From the NCBI GenBank assembly GCA_905331475.1, contig CAJNYU010001824.1, positions 96,058 to 160,057 of the forward strand: 64,000 nucleotides of DNA. Reading direction: 5' to 3'. This document shows, piece by piece, positions 24,726 to 37,400 of this stretch. Positions within the stretch are counted from its first letter, which is position 1; each line of letters begins with the position of its first letter. Under the pieces are notes generated by a model. It had not been told where the DNA came from and did no database searches. It saw only the letters and a program-made list of their open reading frames with translations. Position numbers and translations under genes: made by a program. The DNA is from Rotaria socialis. Taxonomy: Eukaryota; Rotifera; Eurotatoria; Philodinida; Philodinidae.

Positions 24726-25745
24726 TCATGAAATATGATTAAGTTTAAAACGGTGACCCAGTGTATTTTGATTATCACAGAGAGAGACAATAATTCGTTT
24801 GCCAGATACTTGGAGTCGTTTAGCATTAGTATAACATGGTCGAATGTAAAACTGATTATCGTTAGCAACTCTTTCGAACGTAAACCGTGAGCACGATCGT
24901 GAAGATTCTTTTCGATGTGTTGAAAGAATTGATGAAGATATCCAACGTTCTCCTTCGTCTTCGTACAATATTAAAACTGTTAATCGACGTTGCGTGCCTT
25001 CATTATATAATTCATATTCTTGAGAACATCGATCGCTGTCTATTTGTTTTATAGAAAAGATACTGTCCCAATGAAGTTTTTTTGACATTGCACATAAATC
25101 ATCTTTACCATCTGTAAACCAATCGCCTGTTGATAAACATTCAATCATATAAAGACCATCTGGCAAGTAACTACTTTCAGAAAATCTTTTCAATAAAATC
25201 AAATCATTCATTGATGATAGATTAAAAATAAGAAAAGATGTTGATGGTACAGCACGGTATTTTTCATTTTCACATTTATTAGTTAAACGAATACTTAATT
25301 CTTCACCAACGATCTTATTATTGTACACCAAAGTGAATGATATTAATTGGCGATGTATTAAATGTGCTGCATAACAACGTATATCTTCGATATTTGAATA
25401 ACAGTAAATATTAAGTATATCTAAATTTGGACAATAATTTTGAATATATTTTATATATTTTGATAATGCATGCGGATAACCAATTGATAAATATCGAAGA
25501 TTAAATCCAATACATGGTAAAAGAGTTGATAAGCAAAATCCGAAAGTATTTTCATCATTAACATTTGCTAAATTAAGTTCTTGACCGATAAAATATTTTA
25601 CAGCTGATCTATAACATTGATTTAAACCAAAGAATGCATAAGCAATATCTTCTTTGTTAAGATATTGAAAAATTACATAAATTACTTCCCACGGTAGATC
25701 TAACAAAGAAGAAGACGAAGATGGTGTTGACAGCGATGATGACAT
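24726..25745 (-). CDS. F-box protein with degenerate LRRs and a beta-rich C-terminus
   Basis: A 339-residue intronless frame. After a Ser-rich leader (residues 2-13), residues ~14-50 match an F-box (LLDLPWEVIYVIFQYLNKED). F-box proteins recruit substrates to SCF ubiquitin ligases through Skp1. Residues ~75-140 have weak leucine-rich patterning (LRYLSIGYPHAL, CPNLDILNIY). The C-terminal ~130 residues (GDWFTDGKDDLCAM, RFTFERV, FYIRPCYTNAKRLQVSG) are beta-rich and loosely recall a beta-trefoil; that last point is inference. The ATG is the first in frame. Bdelloid genomes carry many such F-box paralogues, so no orthologue is proposed. Confidence 0.7.
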   Translation of the reverse strand: MSSSLSTPSSSSSLLDLPWEVIYVIFQYLNKEDIAYAFFGLNQCYRSAVKYFIGQELNLANVNDENTFGFCLSTLLPCIGFNLRYLSIGYPHALSKYIKYIQNYCPNLDILNIYCYSNIEDIRCYAAHLIHRQLISFTLVYNNKIVGEELSIRLTNKCENEKYRAVPSTSFLIFNLSSMNDLILLKRFSESSYLPDGLYMIECLSTGDWFTDGKDDLCAMSKKLHWDSIFSIKQIDSDRCSQEYELYNEGTQRRLTVLILYEDEGERWISSSILSTHRKESSRSCSRFTFERVANDNQFYIRPCYTNAKRLQVSGKRIIVSLCDNQNTLGHRFKLNHIS

Positions 25746-27229
25746 TACTCAACTATGCTGTATTTGGTATCCGGTATTTGGTATTTGAAATAAGAACAAC
25801 TAGAAATAATATATCATTCATTTTACACGACGATACGGCGTGATCAAGGATAAATATTGACAATCTTTAGGTACTGATACGTTTTTTGTCCTTCAAAGTT
25901 ATATTTTTGCCAGGGAAAAAAGACGGGGATTGGAAAAGAACATACTTGAAAAGTAATCATTAACCTTTGTTATCGTTCTTTCGTACATTTTTCATAGATA
26001 TTATTTCAACCCCTACGCAAATAAAGTTAAATGCGCAATGTTATTTTAACAGGAAAAAAGTCACAATTTGTTTTTTTTGTTGACTCAGTTTGTTCGATAT
26101 TTTAACTGAAATAATATTTTTTTTACAATACAACATCATATATAACTACATCATGAATTCGTACGTTTATCGAAAAATTGATATTAAGACTAACCTTGGA
26201 TGTTGCTATGTGTATGGAAGATGTTTTTTTCTCATAGCCGAGATAATCGTCGCGGAAAAAGAACGATTATTTATTTTGTAGATACAAGTAAATAGTAAGC
26301 CTTTCTTGTATCGTTATGCCAATCTGTGCATTAGACAAAAGTCCTGCTGAGTGTCACGCTTAGGAAGAAAAAAGAGTATGTATAAACGAACCGCATCCGT
26401 CTGACACAACATATGATAAGAAAATAAGAAAATGACTATACATAGGATATTATTTGATTTTGATAAATGCAATCAGATTACTTATAATGGACAGTTGATC
26501 CATAAGATTCGTGAAATTGTCAGTCCACATGAAATGTAAATATTTGTAAACAATCAACATGATATTGAAATAAACTTTGTTCGAATAGCTTGATCACTTA
26601 GTATTCTTTCCTTCTATCAGTTGTTGACTCTTCGTACTTGAGACTATATTGATCTACGTATAGCATAATTGATTTTTCTATATTTATAAAGAAAATTTCT
26701 TTTTCAAAAACTAAAAAAAATATTCTTTTCTACATCTTTTCCTTTGCGAGATATATACGATTGTATGATAAACCCAATAAATTCACTACAGGAATATAAG
26801 TTTTCCATGAATATTTTAGCTAAATCAATCAAACAAATTTTTTAAGATCGAACGAATAAACAGATTGAATTTATTGATCTGTTTTTAATTATCTATTCAA
26901 CATAGAGGCTATTGTAGTCATAAACTAAGTAGATTCAAACGCTATAAATAGGATTTATGCATAGGTTTATCGCGTCAAATGATTCCTTTTCAATCGTCGC
27001 CATATCTATCAATATTATTGTTTAATCATATTTGAAAATCGAGACTACCGGTCTTACTTTCTATTAGCACATTAATCGATCACATAAGAAAATACAGATA
27101 TCAACACACAGATGTTAATCAGATGTCAAAAATTCTATCAAGTATTTTTGCACAATCATAGTGAAATATAACACGAATGCCATGTTTATAAGCCAAATAA
27201 ATGTATTGTTCATTATCATTTTACTTTAT
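25746..27229. other. 1.5 kb AT-rich spacer
   Basis: No supportable gene. The small plus-strand frame at 26090-26281 is hydrophobic and low-complexity and is not called. Confidence 0.5.
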
Positions 27230-28190
27230 TTTAAATAATAATTATTCCACTTGAACATAAGAGAAATGTGACTACCTGTTTCAAATCTTGATCAACAACA
27301 TGAATACCATCATTTAGTAAAAGTGGCAGACCTGATTGGTTTTCAATAAAAAATTTAATTTGTTGATAAAGTGTACTATTTTTAATCATGAAATTAGCCG
27401 TAGCAATCAAATCGCTTGATCACATCTGCATGTTACAATTATATTCAGTAATATTCATTAGATAATCTAACTATTGTCGCTGTTTTCATTGCGAATTGTG
27501 TATGTTGAGTATATCTTAGAGAATTTATTCAGATCTTTCCGAACCTCTTCACATTTAGTAGAAATCGTTTGTTCCTTGATGAACGCTTTAATACTAAATT
27601 CTCTTAAACGAGAATTATCCAAAATAAAGATATATGCACAATGGCAAAATTGTTCGATAATCATAAAATAAATGAAGAAAATACAGTCGAATCGTTTCAG
27701 TGCCAATCAATCGTTGATTCACGAGCCAAATTAGATCAATAATATCTTGATTTAGTATTAAATTTTCCCCATGTGAAGTTCAGATAAATTTCATATAAAT
27801 GAGAACATTTAAATAATTTCTATTTTAGGTTTTTGTGAGACTTTTATCTTCTGGACTAATGTTTTAATCCATGCTATTATTTCGTAATGTATAGATTCAA
27901 ACAGGGATCATTTCAAAGATAATCGATGCGGTTTTATCAATGATTTGCATTTTTTTCAGAAGCAAACACTAAAAAATATTTATGAATTCTATATGCAAAT
28001 TTTTCTTGGCATAGAACCAACAAAAGACGCAATCATTATTCGAAACAAGTTTAAACATTTTTCAATTACTATCATCGGATTCTAGTAGCCAAACGTACTA
28101 TTGTTTCTTGCACATGACGTGGCTTTCCAGCTTGGCGAATATTTAAAAATACTATGGAACGAGTCAAAGCTCCTTCCGACTAGCAAACGA
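27230..28190 (-). pseudogene. Possible decayed multi-exon gene of unknown family
   Basis: Several coding-like fragments lie in one orientation. Near 28190-28085, after an acceptor-like TTTGCTAG, the reading is SEGALTRSIVFLNIRQAGKP and then RHVQETIVRLATRIR-stop. Near 27900-27830 it is ESIHYEIIAWIKTLVQKIKV. Near 27740-27470 two overlapping frames are needed (DLIWLVNQRLIGTETIRLYF, then SRLREFSIKAFIKEQTIS). Near 27410-27285 it is STLYQQIKFFIENQSGLPLL and NDGIHVVDQDLKQ, followed by a GT. The need to change frame and the in-frame stops suggest a degenerating gene. I do not recognise the family, and a real gene with introns I have misplaced cannot be excluded. Confidence 0.35.
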
Positions 28191-28515
28191 GCAAAAATAA
28201 CTTTTATTTTAACTATATCGTAATTTTATTGATTCCTCAGATTATTGTCTTATTCAAACGGTATTCTAACAGTTGCCGAAAAACAGTATAAAACGTTTAT
28301 AGACATTAATTATTCAGTGTTAGCATCAATAGATGGTGCTCATTGATACTACACTTGCCACTAAGATATGTCAGTGATATTAATCGTCTTGATGTTTCTC
28401 TTCGATCTGTCGGTCATTCGCCGCCTTGTTTTCCTGTCTCTCTCTCTAACCTGTTCAGTTGTTGTTTATTATCTTCATCGACAGTTATTATCTTTATGAA
28501 TGAAACATTATTATC

Positions 28516-29212
28516 AACGTAGGATAGCTTAGATCAAAATTCGAGTTTTTCCTGAATGGATTCGCTGCAAAGTGCTCTCCAATCGAAATCATCTGCTCTT
28601 CAAGTAGAACTCGGCGAGCTCTATCGAATGCACTACTTATATTTTTCACGAAAAACCCCTCCATTTTATACAAAAATCCCAAGTTACCCAAAAAAGAAAC
28701 GTTTGAAAAAATCTAAAAAATTGAGAAAAACTCATCGTGATTCTTCTTGAAGCACTCTCCAACAAAGATCACTTGCTTTCCAAATACAACTCGGCGAGCT
28801 CTATCCAATGGCATGTTCAGATTTTCGATAGCACTAACTAAGTTGTTCGGGATATTCATAGCGCTATTTATACTCTTGGAAATCTTAGTTAGTGCGATCG
28901 GAAATTTAAACACGCCATCGGATAGAGCTCGCCAAGTTGTATTTGGAGAGCAAGCGGTCTTTGTTGGAGAGTTTTTCAAGGAGAATCATGATGAGTTTTT
29001 CTCAATTTTTTTTAGATTTTTTCAAACGTTTTTTTTTGGGTAACTTGGGATTTTTGTATAAAATGGAAGGGCTTATTGTGAAAAATATAAGTAGTGCATT
29101 CGATAGAGCTCGCCGAGTTCTACTTGAAGAGCAGATGATTTCGATTGGAGAGCACTTTGCAGCGAATCCATTCAGGAAAAACTCGAATTCTGGCCTAAGA
29201 TATCCTACGTTT
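28516..29212. mobile_element. ~700 bp near-perfect foldback element
   Basis: The ends read AACGTAGGATA (28516) and TATCCTACGTT (29212). The arms, 28516-28860 and ~28870-29212, are complementary over most of their length and meet around 28865. Each arm carries two copies of a motif with the core CTCGGCGAGCTCTATC (28611 and 28791 in the left arm, complements at 28920 and 29101 in the right), so the arm itself contains an internal duplication. Open frames seen in both directions are a by-product of the palindrome. No target duplication was identified. Confidence 0.8.
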
Positions 29213-29642
29213 TATTTTTATTAAAAAAAATCAGTCTTAAATTATTTCGATCAACTTGCAGAAGTTTTTCTAGTATGGCTTTCTTTGATTTTATCGGGTT
29301 GCAGATATTCATCTCTGGATGGAGATAGTATGAAATTAGTAAAATCGTAATTGATTGTTGCTCGTCGACTATGTATCAGTTTACTTAATTCGAGCATATT
29401 ACTAACTGTTATTTCTAAAAAAGCAAATTTTGTAAATAATTAATTTCACTTTCACTTCAACTTTCATTTAAATGATTATATTGAAATTAAAATGAAAATA
29501 AATATTTCTATATTATTTAAATCATCCAAGGAAACATAGAATTTGACATTTCCAAGTGGGACAACGCGTAAAGTACATATATACAAACGCACACCAGTTA
29601 TTATTCTAATATTTACTGTTGAAAAATTGCTGTTATTTATTG

Positions 29643-30713
29643 TCATCGAATATTTTTTATTAATTCATTGTATTTTTCCGTAGCTGTTGTAGTTGTTCTG
29701 TATGCCTCTTGTAATTTGCTTTCGCCTTCCTTTTGAACCTGTGGTTTTTCTACTAGACTATCACTAAATAATTTTTGCCATTTTCGATTTTCCTTTGCTA
29801 ATCGTTCGTGTTCTTGTTTATAATCTAATGTTAAACGTTGAAGACGAATACGTTCTTTTGCTGTTTGTTCCCATTCAGATGACAACGAAGCGACTAGCTG
29901 TTCATGCTGACGTTCTAAATTATTTGCTATATCACTCTGTGCCAATCGAATTTGTGTAATTTGATCGTCAATTGACAACGTCGGTACTGGTGAAACAGTA
30001 TATGTAGCTCGACAATCCATTTCAGGTGTAATTTGAGTTGAGGAAAGTTCAGTAGTAGAAATAGATTGTGATCTAAATAAATGTCAAATCAAAATAAATA
30101 CTAAGACATGAATTATATACTTTTTCTGAAATTCAATTTGAAGTCGAACTTGATTTTCATCACTACACTTTTCGATTTCAACTAGTTGATTATTAATAAG
30201 ATGAGGTCTTGAAAGACAACATATGTCAACTGGATCATAATCGTGAAATTGAACTAAGACCGTTTTATTATCAAGTCTTTCAAAATATTTGATTTTACCA
30301 CTAGTTAGTGTTAAATAGTCAAAAATTGATTTATCATCTGGTAATATCTCATCGTTTCTTTCAGATACAGCATACAGAAGTATTTTCTCAACGGTAATAA
30401 ATGCTTCATATGGATATTTTTTGGTGCGTGGTAAACAACGTCGTACAAATAACTCACAGTCGCCTATAAAAAATGGCCGTGCAGCCATTACTTGATCGAC
30501 ACAGTCTGAGTTCTCAAAAATGATAAATACAAATGGATGAGTCAAAAGAACAGATGAATCTCTCGAGATACGCCGTTTTATAAATAACTTTTCAATTTTA
30601 CCATATCGTTCAAAGAACACGGTTACTTCTTTAGTAGTTATCCCAAATGGTAAATGTCCAACACGAATTTGATTAAGAAAATCTTCTGCTACTTGGTCAT
30701 GATCATCTTCCAT
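29643..30713 (-). CDS. RNA-recognition-motif protein with C-terminal coiled coil
   Basis: Two exons, 30713-30121 and 30072-29643, are separated by a 48 bp intron (donor GTATAT, acceptor TTTAG) and encode 340 residues. Residues ~15-95 form an RRM: IRVGHLPFGITTKEVTVFF is RNP2-like, and HPFVFIIFENSD occupies the RNP1 position but has lost the usual aromatic and basic pattern. Residues ~102-185 (AFITVEKILLYAV, KTVLVQFHDYDPVD) look like a second, divergent RRM. Residues ~225-330 are a Gln/Glu/Lys-rich coiled coil (NLERQHEQLVASLSSEW, KQEHERLAKENRKWQKLF). An RNA-binding or scaffolding role is likely; the target is unknown. AATAAA overlaps the region immediately after the stop. Confidence 0.78.
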
Positions 30714-31607
30714 TTATAAATAAAAAGTTATCTAGAATATGTCATTATTACATTATTCTTGTAAAGGTGCAAGCAGTGTGTCGATGATATCAAGTTAATA
30801 TCCTATTTAATCTATCCTTGAACTGTGTATATAATTTATAAATATATAAACCTTGGCCTACTTATTTATCTGTTATTAGCCAAATTACTAAATACTTTCC
30901 TGTAATTTTATTATATTATCTATTGAAAAACGAATAATTACATGAATTAATCAAATTCATGGTAGATATTTTTTATAGAAATTCCTTTAAGGTTATTTAC
31001 TAATTACTTCTTTGTCATCCTACTCAAGAGTAGAATATATACTTTTATTTTTTATTTTTATTTTTGTGAATCTTTAATACATCACTTGAAAAAAATGTAT
31101 GTAACTATTGAATTGAATAATTTTTACACATTCTTACATATTTTTACAGATGTATAATTTCATATAATGTAACTGTCTTCTTCGCATACAGTCACGTGAC
31201 AATCGATCCATATCGCATTTCAACTTCGTACTTGAAACTCTGTAGAAGGCACGATATACATGTATATTTTACATTATGGATTTTTTTCCTCCTTTTCTTT
31301 TTTTCTCTCGTTCGTTTTCATTGGCAAGCATCGCTTATATGGGTTTGAATTGTATCTATTGCATTGAAGTAGATGTGTAGGTATCAACAAAAGAATGTGG
31401 ACCGCTGTTATTATTGGTTCTTTCATTTTAAAGTATTTATCTCTTACGGGCTTCTATCTTTTTCTTTTCAGTGGTGTTTTTATATTTATTTATCTTTCAA
31501 TTCTTCGCGAATATTATACTAATGATAGCTATATATATATATATATAAATGCGTTTAGATTTTTTGTGTCATAATTATTATATATTTCGAATAAAATACA
31601 TACACAG
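30714..31607. other. Divergent intergenic region
   Basis: A ~0.9 kb spacer between the minus-strand RRM gene and the plus-strand FABP gene, so it presumably holds both promoters. It is AT-rich, with an (AT)n run at 31532-31549 about 60 bp before the FABP start. No consensus element stands out. Confidence 0.45.
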
Positions 31608-32197
31608 ATGGATAGCAGTGGAGTTCAAGGACTTAAAGGCAGCTGGGACTACGTATGTAAAAGACTATATTTTATTTTATAAAATACCTATGGTTTTTAT
31701 CGATAGGTTGATGGCGAGAATTTCGATGATTACATGAAAGAGCTTGGTGTTGGATGGGCACTACGTTTAACTGCTAAAGGAGTTAAACCTCGTCTTATAA
31801 TTAGCGAGACAGATGGTAAATGGACTGTACGATCAGAAAGTGCAATCAAAACGGTTATTTATGAATTTACACCTGGTGTTGAATTTGATGAAACAACTCC
31901 TGATGGACGGGAAGTTAAAGTTAGCTATCTTTTTGTCGAGATTTCTTTACTAATAATATTTTGTTATTTTTGTTTTAGTCAACCATTTCTTTCGAAGGCA
32001 ATAAATGGATTCATACATCAATAGATAAATCTGGTAAAAAATCAGTTGTAACCCGTTTTATTGATGAGAACGGTCAACAAATGATTGTACGTGTTCTTTT
32101 CTTTTTTTCTTTTTTCTTAAATTCTCCTTTTATTTAACTTTAGAATCTGGAATGTAACTCTACTAAAGCTCGTCGTTGGTACAAAAAAGCCGATTAG
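31608..32197 (+). CDS. Fatty-acid-binding protein (FABP/CRABP family)
   Basis: Four exons, 31608-31652, 31707-31919, 31979-32086 and 32144-32197, are split by three phase-0 introns of 54-59 bp and give 139 residues, the usual family length. The N-terminus carries the FABP signature: G-S-W-D-Y, then NFDDYMKELGVGWALR. It continues with beta strands LIISETDGKWTVRSES and KTVIYEFTPGVEFDE. The C-terminus has the carboxylate-binding R-x-Y (R133-W134-Y135 in ARRWYKKAD). These small cytosolic beta-barrels carry fatty acids or retinoids to membranes, enzymes and nuclear receptors. Three introns dividing the barrel is also the vertebrate arrangement, though intron 1 lies earlier here. No signal peptide is present. 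Confidence 0.94.
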
Positions 32198-34485
32198 ATA
32201 ATCTAATATCTTTGCTTTACATTAAAATCTACACAATATCTTTTTTCTCTTCTTTGTTATTTAAAAAAAATGATGAGAAAAGATTTTTTTCGATAACTTA
32301 TTATGAGTCTTCTATGCATGGATGAATTAAAACAGAAAGCAATAATCGCATAACTATATTCATATACGATCATATAACTAAAAAGATAAATGAACAATTA
32401 CATATAATATGATCAATGGATGGTTGAAGTCAAAAAATATACGAAGAATAGATAATGTACAAAATTATGGCTTTGATGTTAACTTCGAGTTTGATCTAGA
32501 TAAAAAAGCAAAATGTTACCAGACTAAACACAATACTCTTAATTGTATTTTCTTTAGCATAACGAAACAAAATTGCATCGTAAATATTTTTCTATTTTAT
32601 CTATTAATTTTAAAATACTAAACCAGCCTCTCCCAAATATTTACTGAGCAAAATTAGATGCTAAAAATATAGAACTTGAAGGTAGAATAAATTTATTGGT
32701 TTTGTTCGAATGTTTTACATGTAATTATAAGATACAGAAAAAAAAGTATTGTTTTAAAAATTATACGACATAAAAATGAATATTTTATTGTCATGCAAAT
32801 CATCTCGATTGAGATACAGACTCGTAATAAAAAAATCAAATAAGATAGATTTTTGTTAAAAAGTTTTCTTTTGTGACCAATAGTTAAGAATCATCAAAAA
32901 GAAAAGTTTATCATTCGATAAGAATTCGTTTCACATCTGATATAAATATTTTTATCGGTATTAAAACTACCAAGAATTATTTACTCATTATATCTAAGAC
33001 TAAAGAACATAATATAAGACTACTTCAAAAAATTGTGTCACGTAACAACCATATAGAGGTGCTGAGTTTTTTTCTCTTACCATTGGACTAATCTAGTATA
33101 AATCGAACATGCTTTTTTATCGGCTGAAGAATACTTTTTAGTATTACTTATTATGTTGCCTTGAATAAATCACCAATTACTTTGTACTAGATTTCTTTGA
33201 TATACATATCAATTATGGTTATGATCTTTGAGATTTCGTGCACTCATTCACATTATATCGGAACAATAACTAGTTTTTCTTTAATCCAAAAAAACGTTCT
33301 ATTGAATTGAGTAAAATACAGAGTAACTTTTATAGTCTAGTTTGACTCTAAATGATTTTTAAATCTCTACACGATGTATTTCGATGGATGCTTTCAGTGG
33401 TAAAAATATAAGTATTTGAAAATCATCTAAATTAATTTTATTCTCATTGAAAGAAAGAATGCCTTGTAGAAAATTCTATGCTCCAGTAGTAATCAATTGT
33501 ATAAAGGTTTTTTTTTGTGGAACTCACATAGATTTTCGAAGAAAATTGTGAGTGTAAGTTGAATTGTTAGGTTTTTGCGGCTCCAGTGTACTCCACCCCC
33601 GCCCCCTCTCTCCATTACAGACATAAAACATAAAAAAACTAACACTTCGGTGCACTAATTAGTTAAAATTTTTATACAGATGGGTTGCCTATGTTCACCA
33701 CTACTCACATTACTAATAAAAATCTAGTTTCACTAATTAGAAATCATTATAATTAGCATTTAGTCTCTAATTAATCATCAAAATCTGTCGTTTTTATTAT
33801 TATAGCCCATAGTTACGACAGTATTATATTTTTTATTATTAAAGACGTTCACAACGAGTGTATGCTACCGCTACAGAAGCTAGCAGCTAGTTTATGCTAC
33901 TATTACACTCGTTACTTCTACCACCTACAATAAACAGATGAAGATTTTAATATTTTTTTTCTCATACAGATACCTTATTCTAGAGCTTGAATCCACTTTA
34001 GTGTATTTACAATTCGCTACTTTTCCATCCACTGGGAAGCTTTTATCAAATTTTCGTGTATGAAAAAATGTATCAATTTCTCACCTGATAATACGAAAAA
34101 ATATAAATTTCTCAACAATATTGATAGCTATATCCTAAATACTGTTTAAACTATTATCATTCAGAATATTTCTCAGTGAAACCACTAAACACTTCAGCAT
34201 ACCGACATTTTCTAAACAAAAAGTTTTTCATACGTTCTCTCTAGTAATATTTCCTATTGATAGATTCAATAAACTTCAAATGTAAAAAAAGGTTTTATTA
34301 TCTTATTTGTAAACAATATATGATCTCACTACACTGAACAAATAAAACTTCTATTTGATCAGTATCTAACTGACCGAAATATGTGAGTTCCATATTTTAG
34401 CCCCAGCGGGGCTGCGCTGAAAAGCTTTTTTTATCGTAAATAATATATGATACAAAACAAAATAGCTTTTTAACATGCTTTTTAT
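32198..34485. other. 2.3 kb spacer between convergent genes
   Basis: Mainly AT-rich DNA between the FABP gene and the CDF transporter. A C-rich patch (CCACCCCCGCCCCC) lies at about 33593-33607. No gene can be supported. Confidence 0.45.
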
Positions 34486-37400
34486 TTAAACAACTTTATG
34501 TTCATGGGTAGGATTATGAGCATAGTCATGATCGACATGAACAAAAGCCTAAATATTAAGAACAACAATCAAATATAATAATAAAACGAAGGTTCTAATT
34601 TTAATATACCCGTTCAACTTCAGGTAAATCTTCAATTTTGTTTTGTAATGATTCTCCAATATCATGTGATTCTGTGAGTATCATATCTTTAGGCAAAACA
34701 ATATGAACTTCTACTAAATACAATGTTCCCGAATAGAAGGCTCGTACTGTATCGATTTTCAAAATTGCAGGGGAATGATGATACGTTAACCACTAGAAAT
34801 AATATTTATTGAAAAACAAAAACAAAAAATCTATTTACAGTTAGTTGTGAGAGAAATTTCGGATCAGCTGTGTGTCCACTTAAATGTTTTACTTGATCTA
34901 AAAGAAGCAACTAACAAAAATTCGTTCAATAAAAATATTCAACTAACCATTAGCTTGTTGAACCCACATAATGATAATATAGATTGAAATAAGTATAGCA
35001 CCAATAGGATCGATAACAACTGCTTTTTGATTTATTTTATTCTTATATGCATATGTAGCTTAAAATAAAACGATTCTTTTTTGTTTGTCGCATTGAAATA
35101 AGTTTCGTACTATACCGATGAGACCACAAAAAAGAGCCACAACATTGGAAGCAACATCATTGCGATGATCAGTAGTCAATGCGATCATTGCTGGCAATTT
35201 AATACGGCAGCATAGAGCAAACAGAATTGCTTTACTGACAATTGTTATAGCCATAACTGCAATAGGCGTGACACTCATGTCGATATCTGTTAAAGTTTTT
35301 GTTGTATTTGTTTCAGTTAAATATTGTGCATCATTAACAATTCTATTAATGGATTCATAAATTACTAAAACGGATGCCGCACTCATGATAACCGATAAAA
35401 TAATGATTGCAATTGGTTCAAGACGTTCACGACCTATACACATACATTTAGTTTTCAAAATTATAAAGATTAAGGATTATTATCAGTCACATTCAGAGAA
35501 TGGCTTATTTTTCGTCTTGTTCTGTTCGTATACAACCGATACAGAAAGGTCCTCATTGGATAATTGTCAGCCCTGAATCCGATCGAGTTCGAGTTGAAAC
35601 ATTTGAGAAACGCAGGGAAAGCACTATAGTTACGATATACGAAAATGATTATCTATTCGTTTCTGTTTACTTTCGATAATTTATGCTGTAAAATAAACGA
35701 AGAAAATTTTTAATTATATTCATTAATCCGGATAAAATTTTGTTGAAGAAATTTGCCTTGATCCTCTCATATGTGAACATTCTTGATTATTAAAATAAGA
35801 TCTCGTTTTATCGGTGGGGAGAGATTTTTAAATAAGTTATTGATTAATGATTGATTCAATAGAAAATCGGAAATAAATAAAATGAAAGTCTATACTTCGT
35901 CAATCAAGTTTTATACTACAATCATTATAAATGAGAGATTCAATCTGAGCATACACTTATGATTAAGAAGAAAATGACAATATTTTGTAAATGTAAAAAG
36001 AAAAGACGAGTAAAACTATGAGACCTTTGTATGGTTGTCTGCTTAAATTACTAATTTATGTACGTATAAAAGGAAGAAAACCAAGACCGTTTTACTATAT
36101 TCAGTGGCTTTGGTAGAATAAAAAGACTTTTATTCAAATTATGAAAACTCATTGCATCGCGGTAATGCATTCGCATGCAGATTATTGATGTTTCGATGAT
36201 ATAAACAATCGAAAAATTTAGCAATCAATTAAAAAGGAAATGAAAATCGATTTTCGTACTCCGATTTCGACGGTGGCTAAGTTTCACGACTTAAAACTCT
36301 AATCTAGAGATGTATTATGTGTGCCAAACAAATGAAAAACAATTTCGACTAGGACTAGTTCTTTTGTCTTGTATAATTAAATGGGCTTTTGAAAACTGTC
36401 GGTTTTCACTCGTTTATGTATGCGCTTAGTTCTGGTTAGAGGTGTCAGTCGTACGGCTGAGCCGCCGCAGAAGTCGACGTTTCGATAGAATGAGCCGCCA
36501 CAGCCGCCAAATCACTGGCAGTTTTAAGAATTTTTTGGGAGCCGCCGCTGACATCAATACATATGCGATCGAATCAAAGGTTTTTCTGTTCATTTTCATC
36601 AGTGGAATCTCGAACCAATCATAAATGATTGACAAGAAAAAATTCTGTGTTCGAGTTAAAAAAACAAAGATCTTTTAATGATCCCAATACTATTTTAGCC
36701 ATCGATACTCGTAGAATAAATAGACACTTAGATAAATAAAAATCTTTTATTCTCAAAACGATACTCCAATTTTTAACTTAGCCGCCGCTGTGGAAAAAAT
36801 GTTAACAATTTGTAGCAGTCACCGCTGAAGACATTGCTCATTCAAATAACGAGCCGCTGGAAATCTCCAACAATTGAAAATTGTTGCCCGCCGCCGCCGC
36901 CTTTTAACCTTTCGGCTGGCACCTCTAAGTTCTGACACGCAAGCTGCTGCTGAACTTTTCCTTCATGTATTTATTCTATTTATTTAACCGGAGATATAGA
37001 AAGGAGTCAAGCAAACGTGTTTTTGGCTTCAGCATCCTATTCAAAGAGCCCCCTATATGTATATGTCTATTCTGATAGCTAAGATTTACGCCGACGGACA
37101 TACGGCAAACGTTAACTATACAGGCAGCTCAAAAGCTATCGGAGCATCTATGTGTATGTTTGTGTTTCTACAAGTCAATTTGTACAAACTGACAGCTATC
37201 AAACACCGGAACTAGAATATGTTTAGTTCTCGATTTAAAGAGACATTTTAATATTGATATTCTTGTTACACACAAGAACCAATAAACAAAGAAATATTTA
37301 TTATGAAAGAATTTAAATCCTATATATAAAAATCTGATTAGAATATATCAGAAATGAAAAAAATATTCTGCCCGTCTTTTTCTATGACAATACCTTCCGG

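Noticed and set aside
28494..29224. Paired frames containing SFDRARRVLLEEQ-like peptides on both strands
   Set aside because: The same peptide appears on both strands because the DNA is a palindrome; no evidence for translation.
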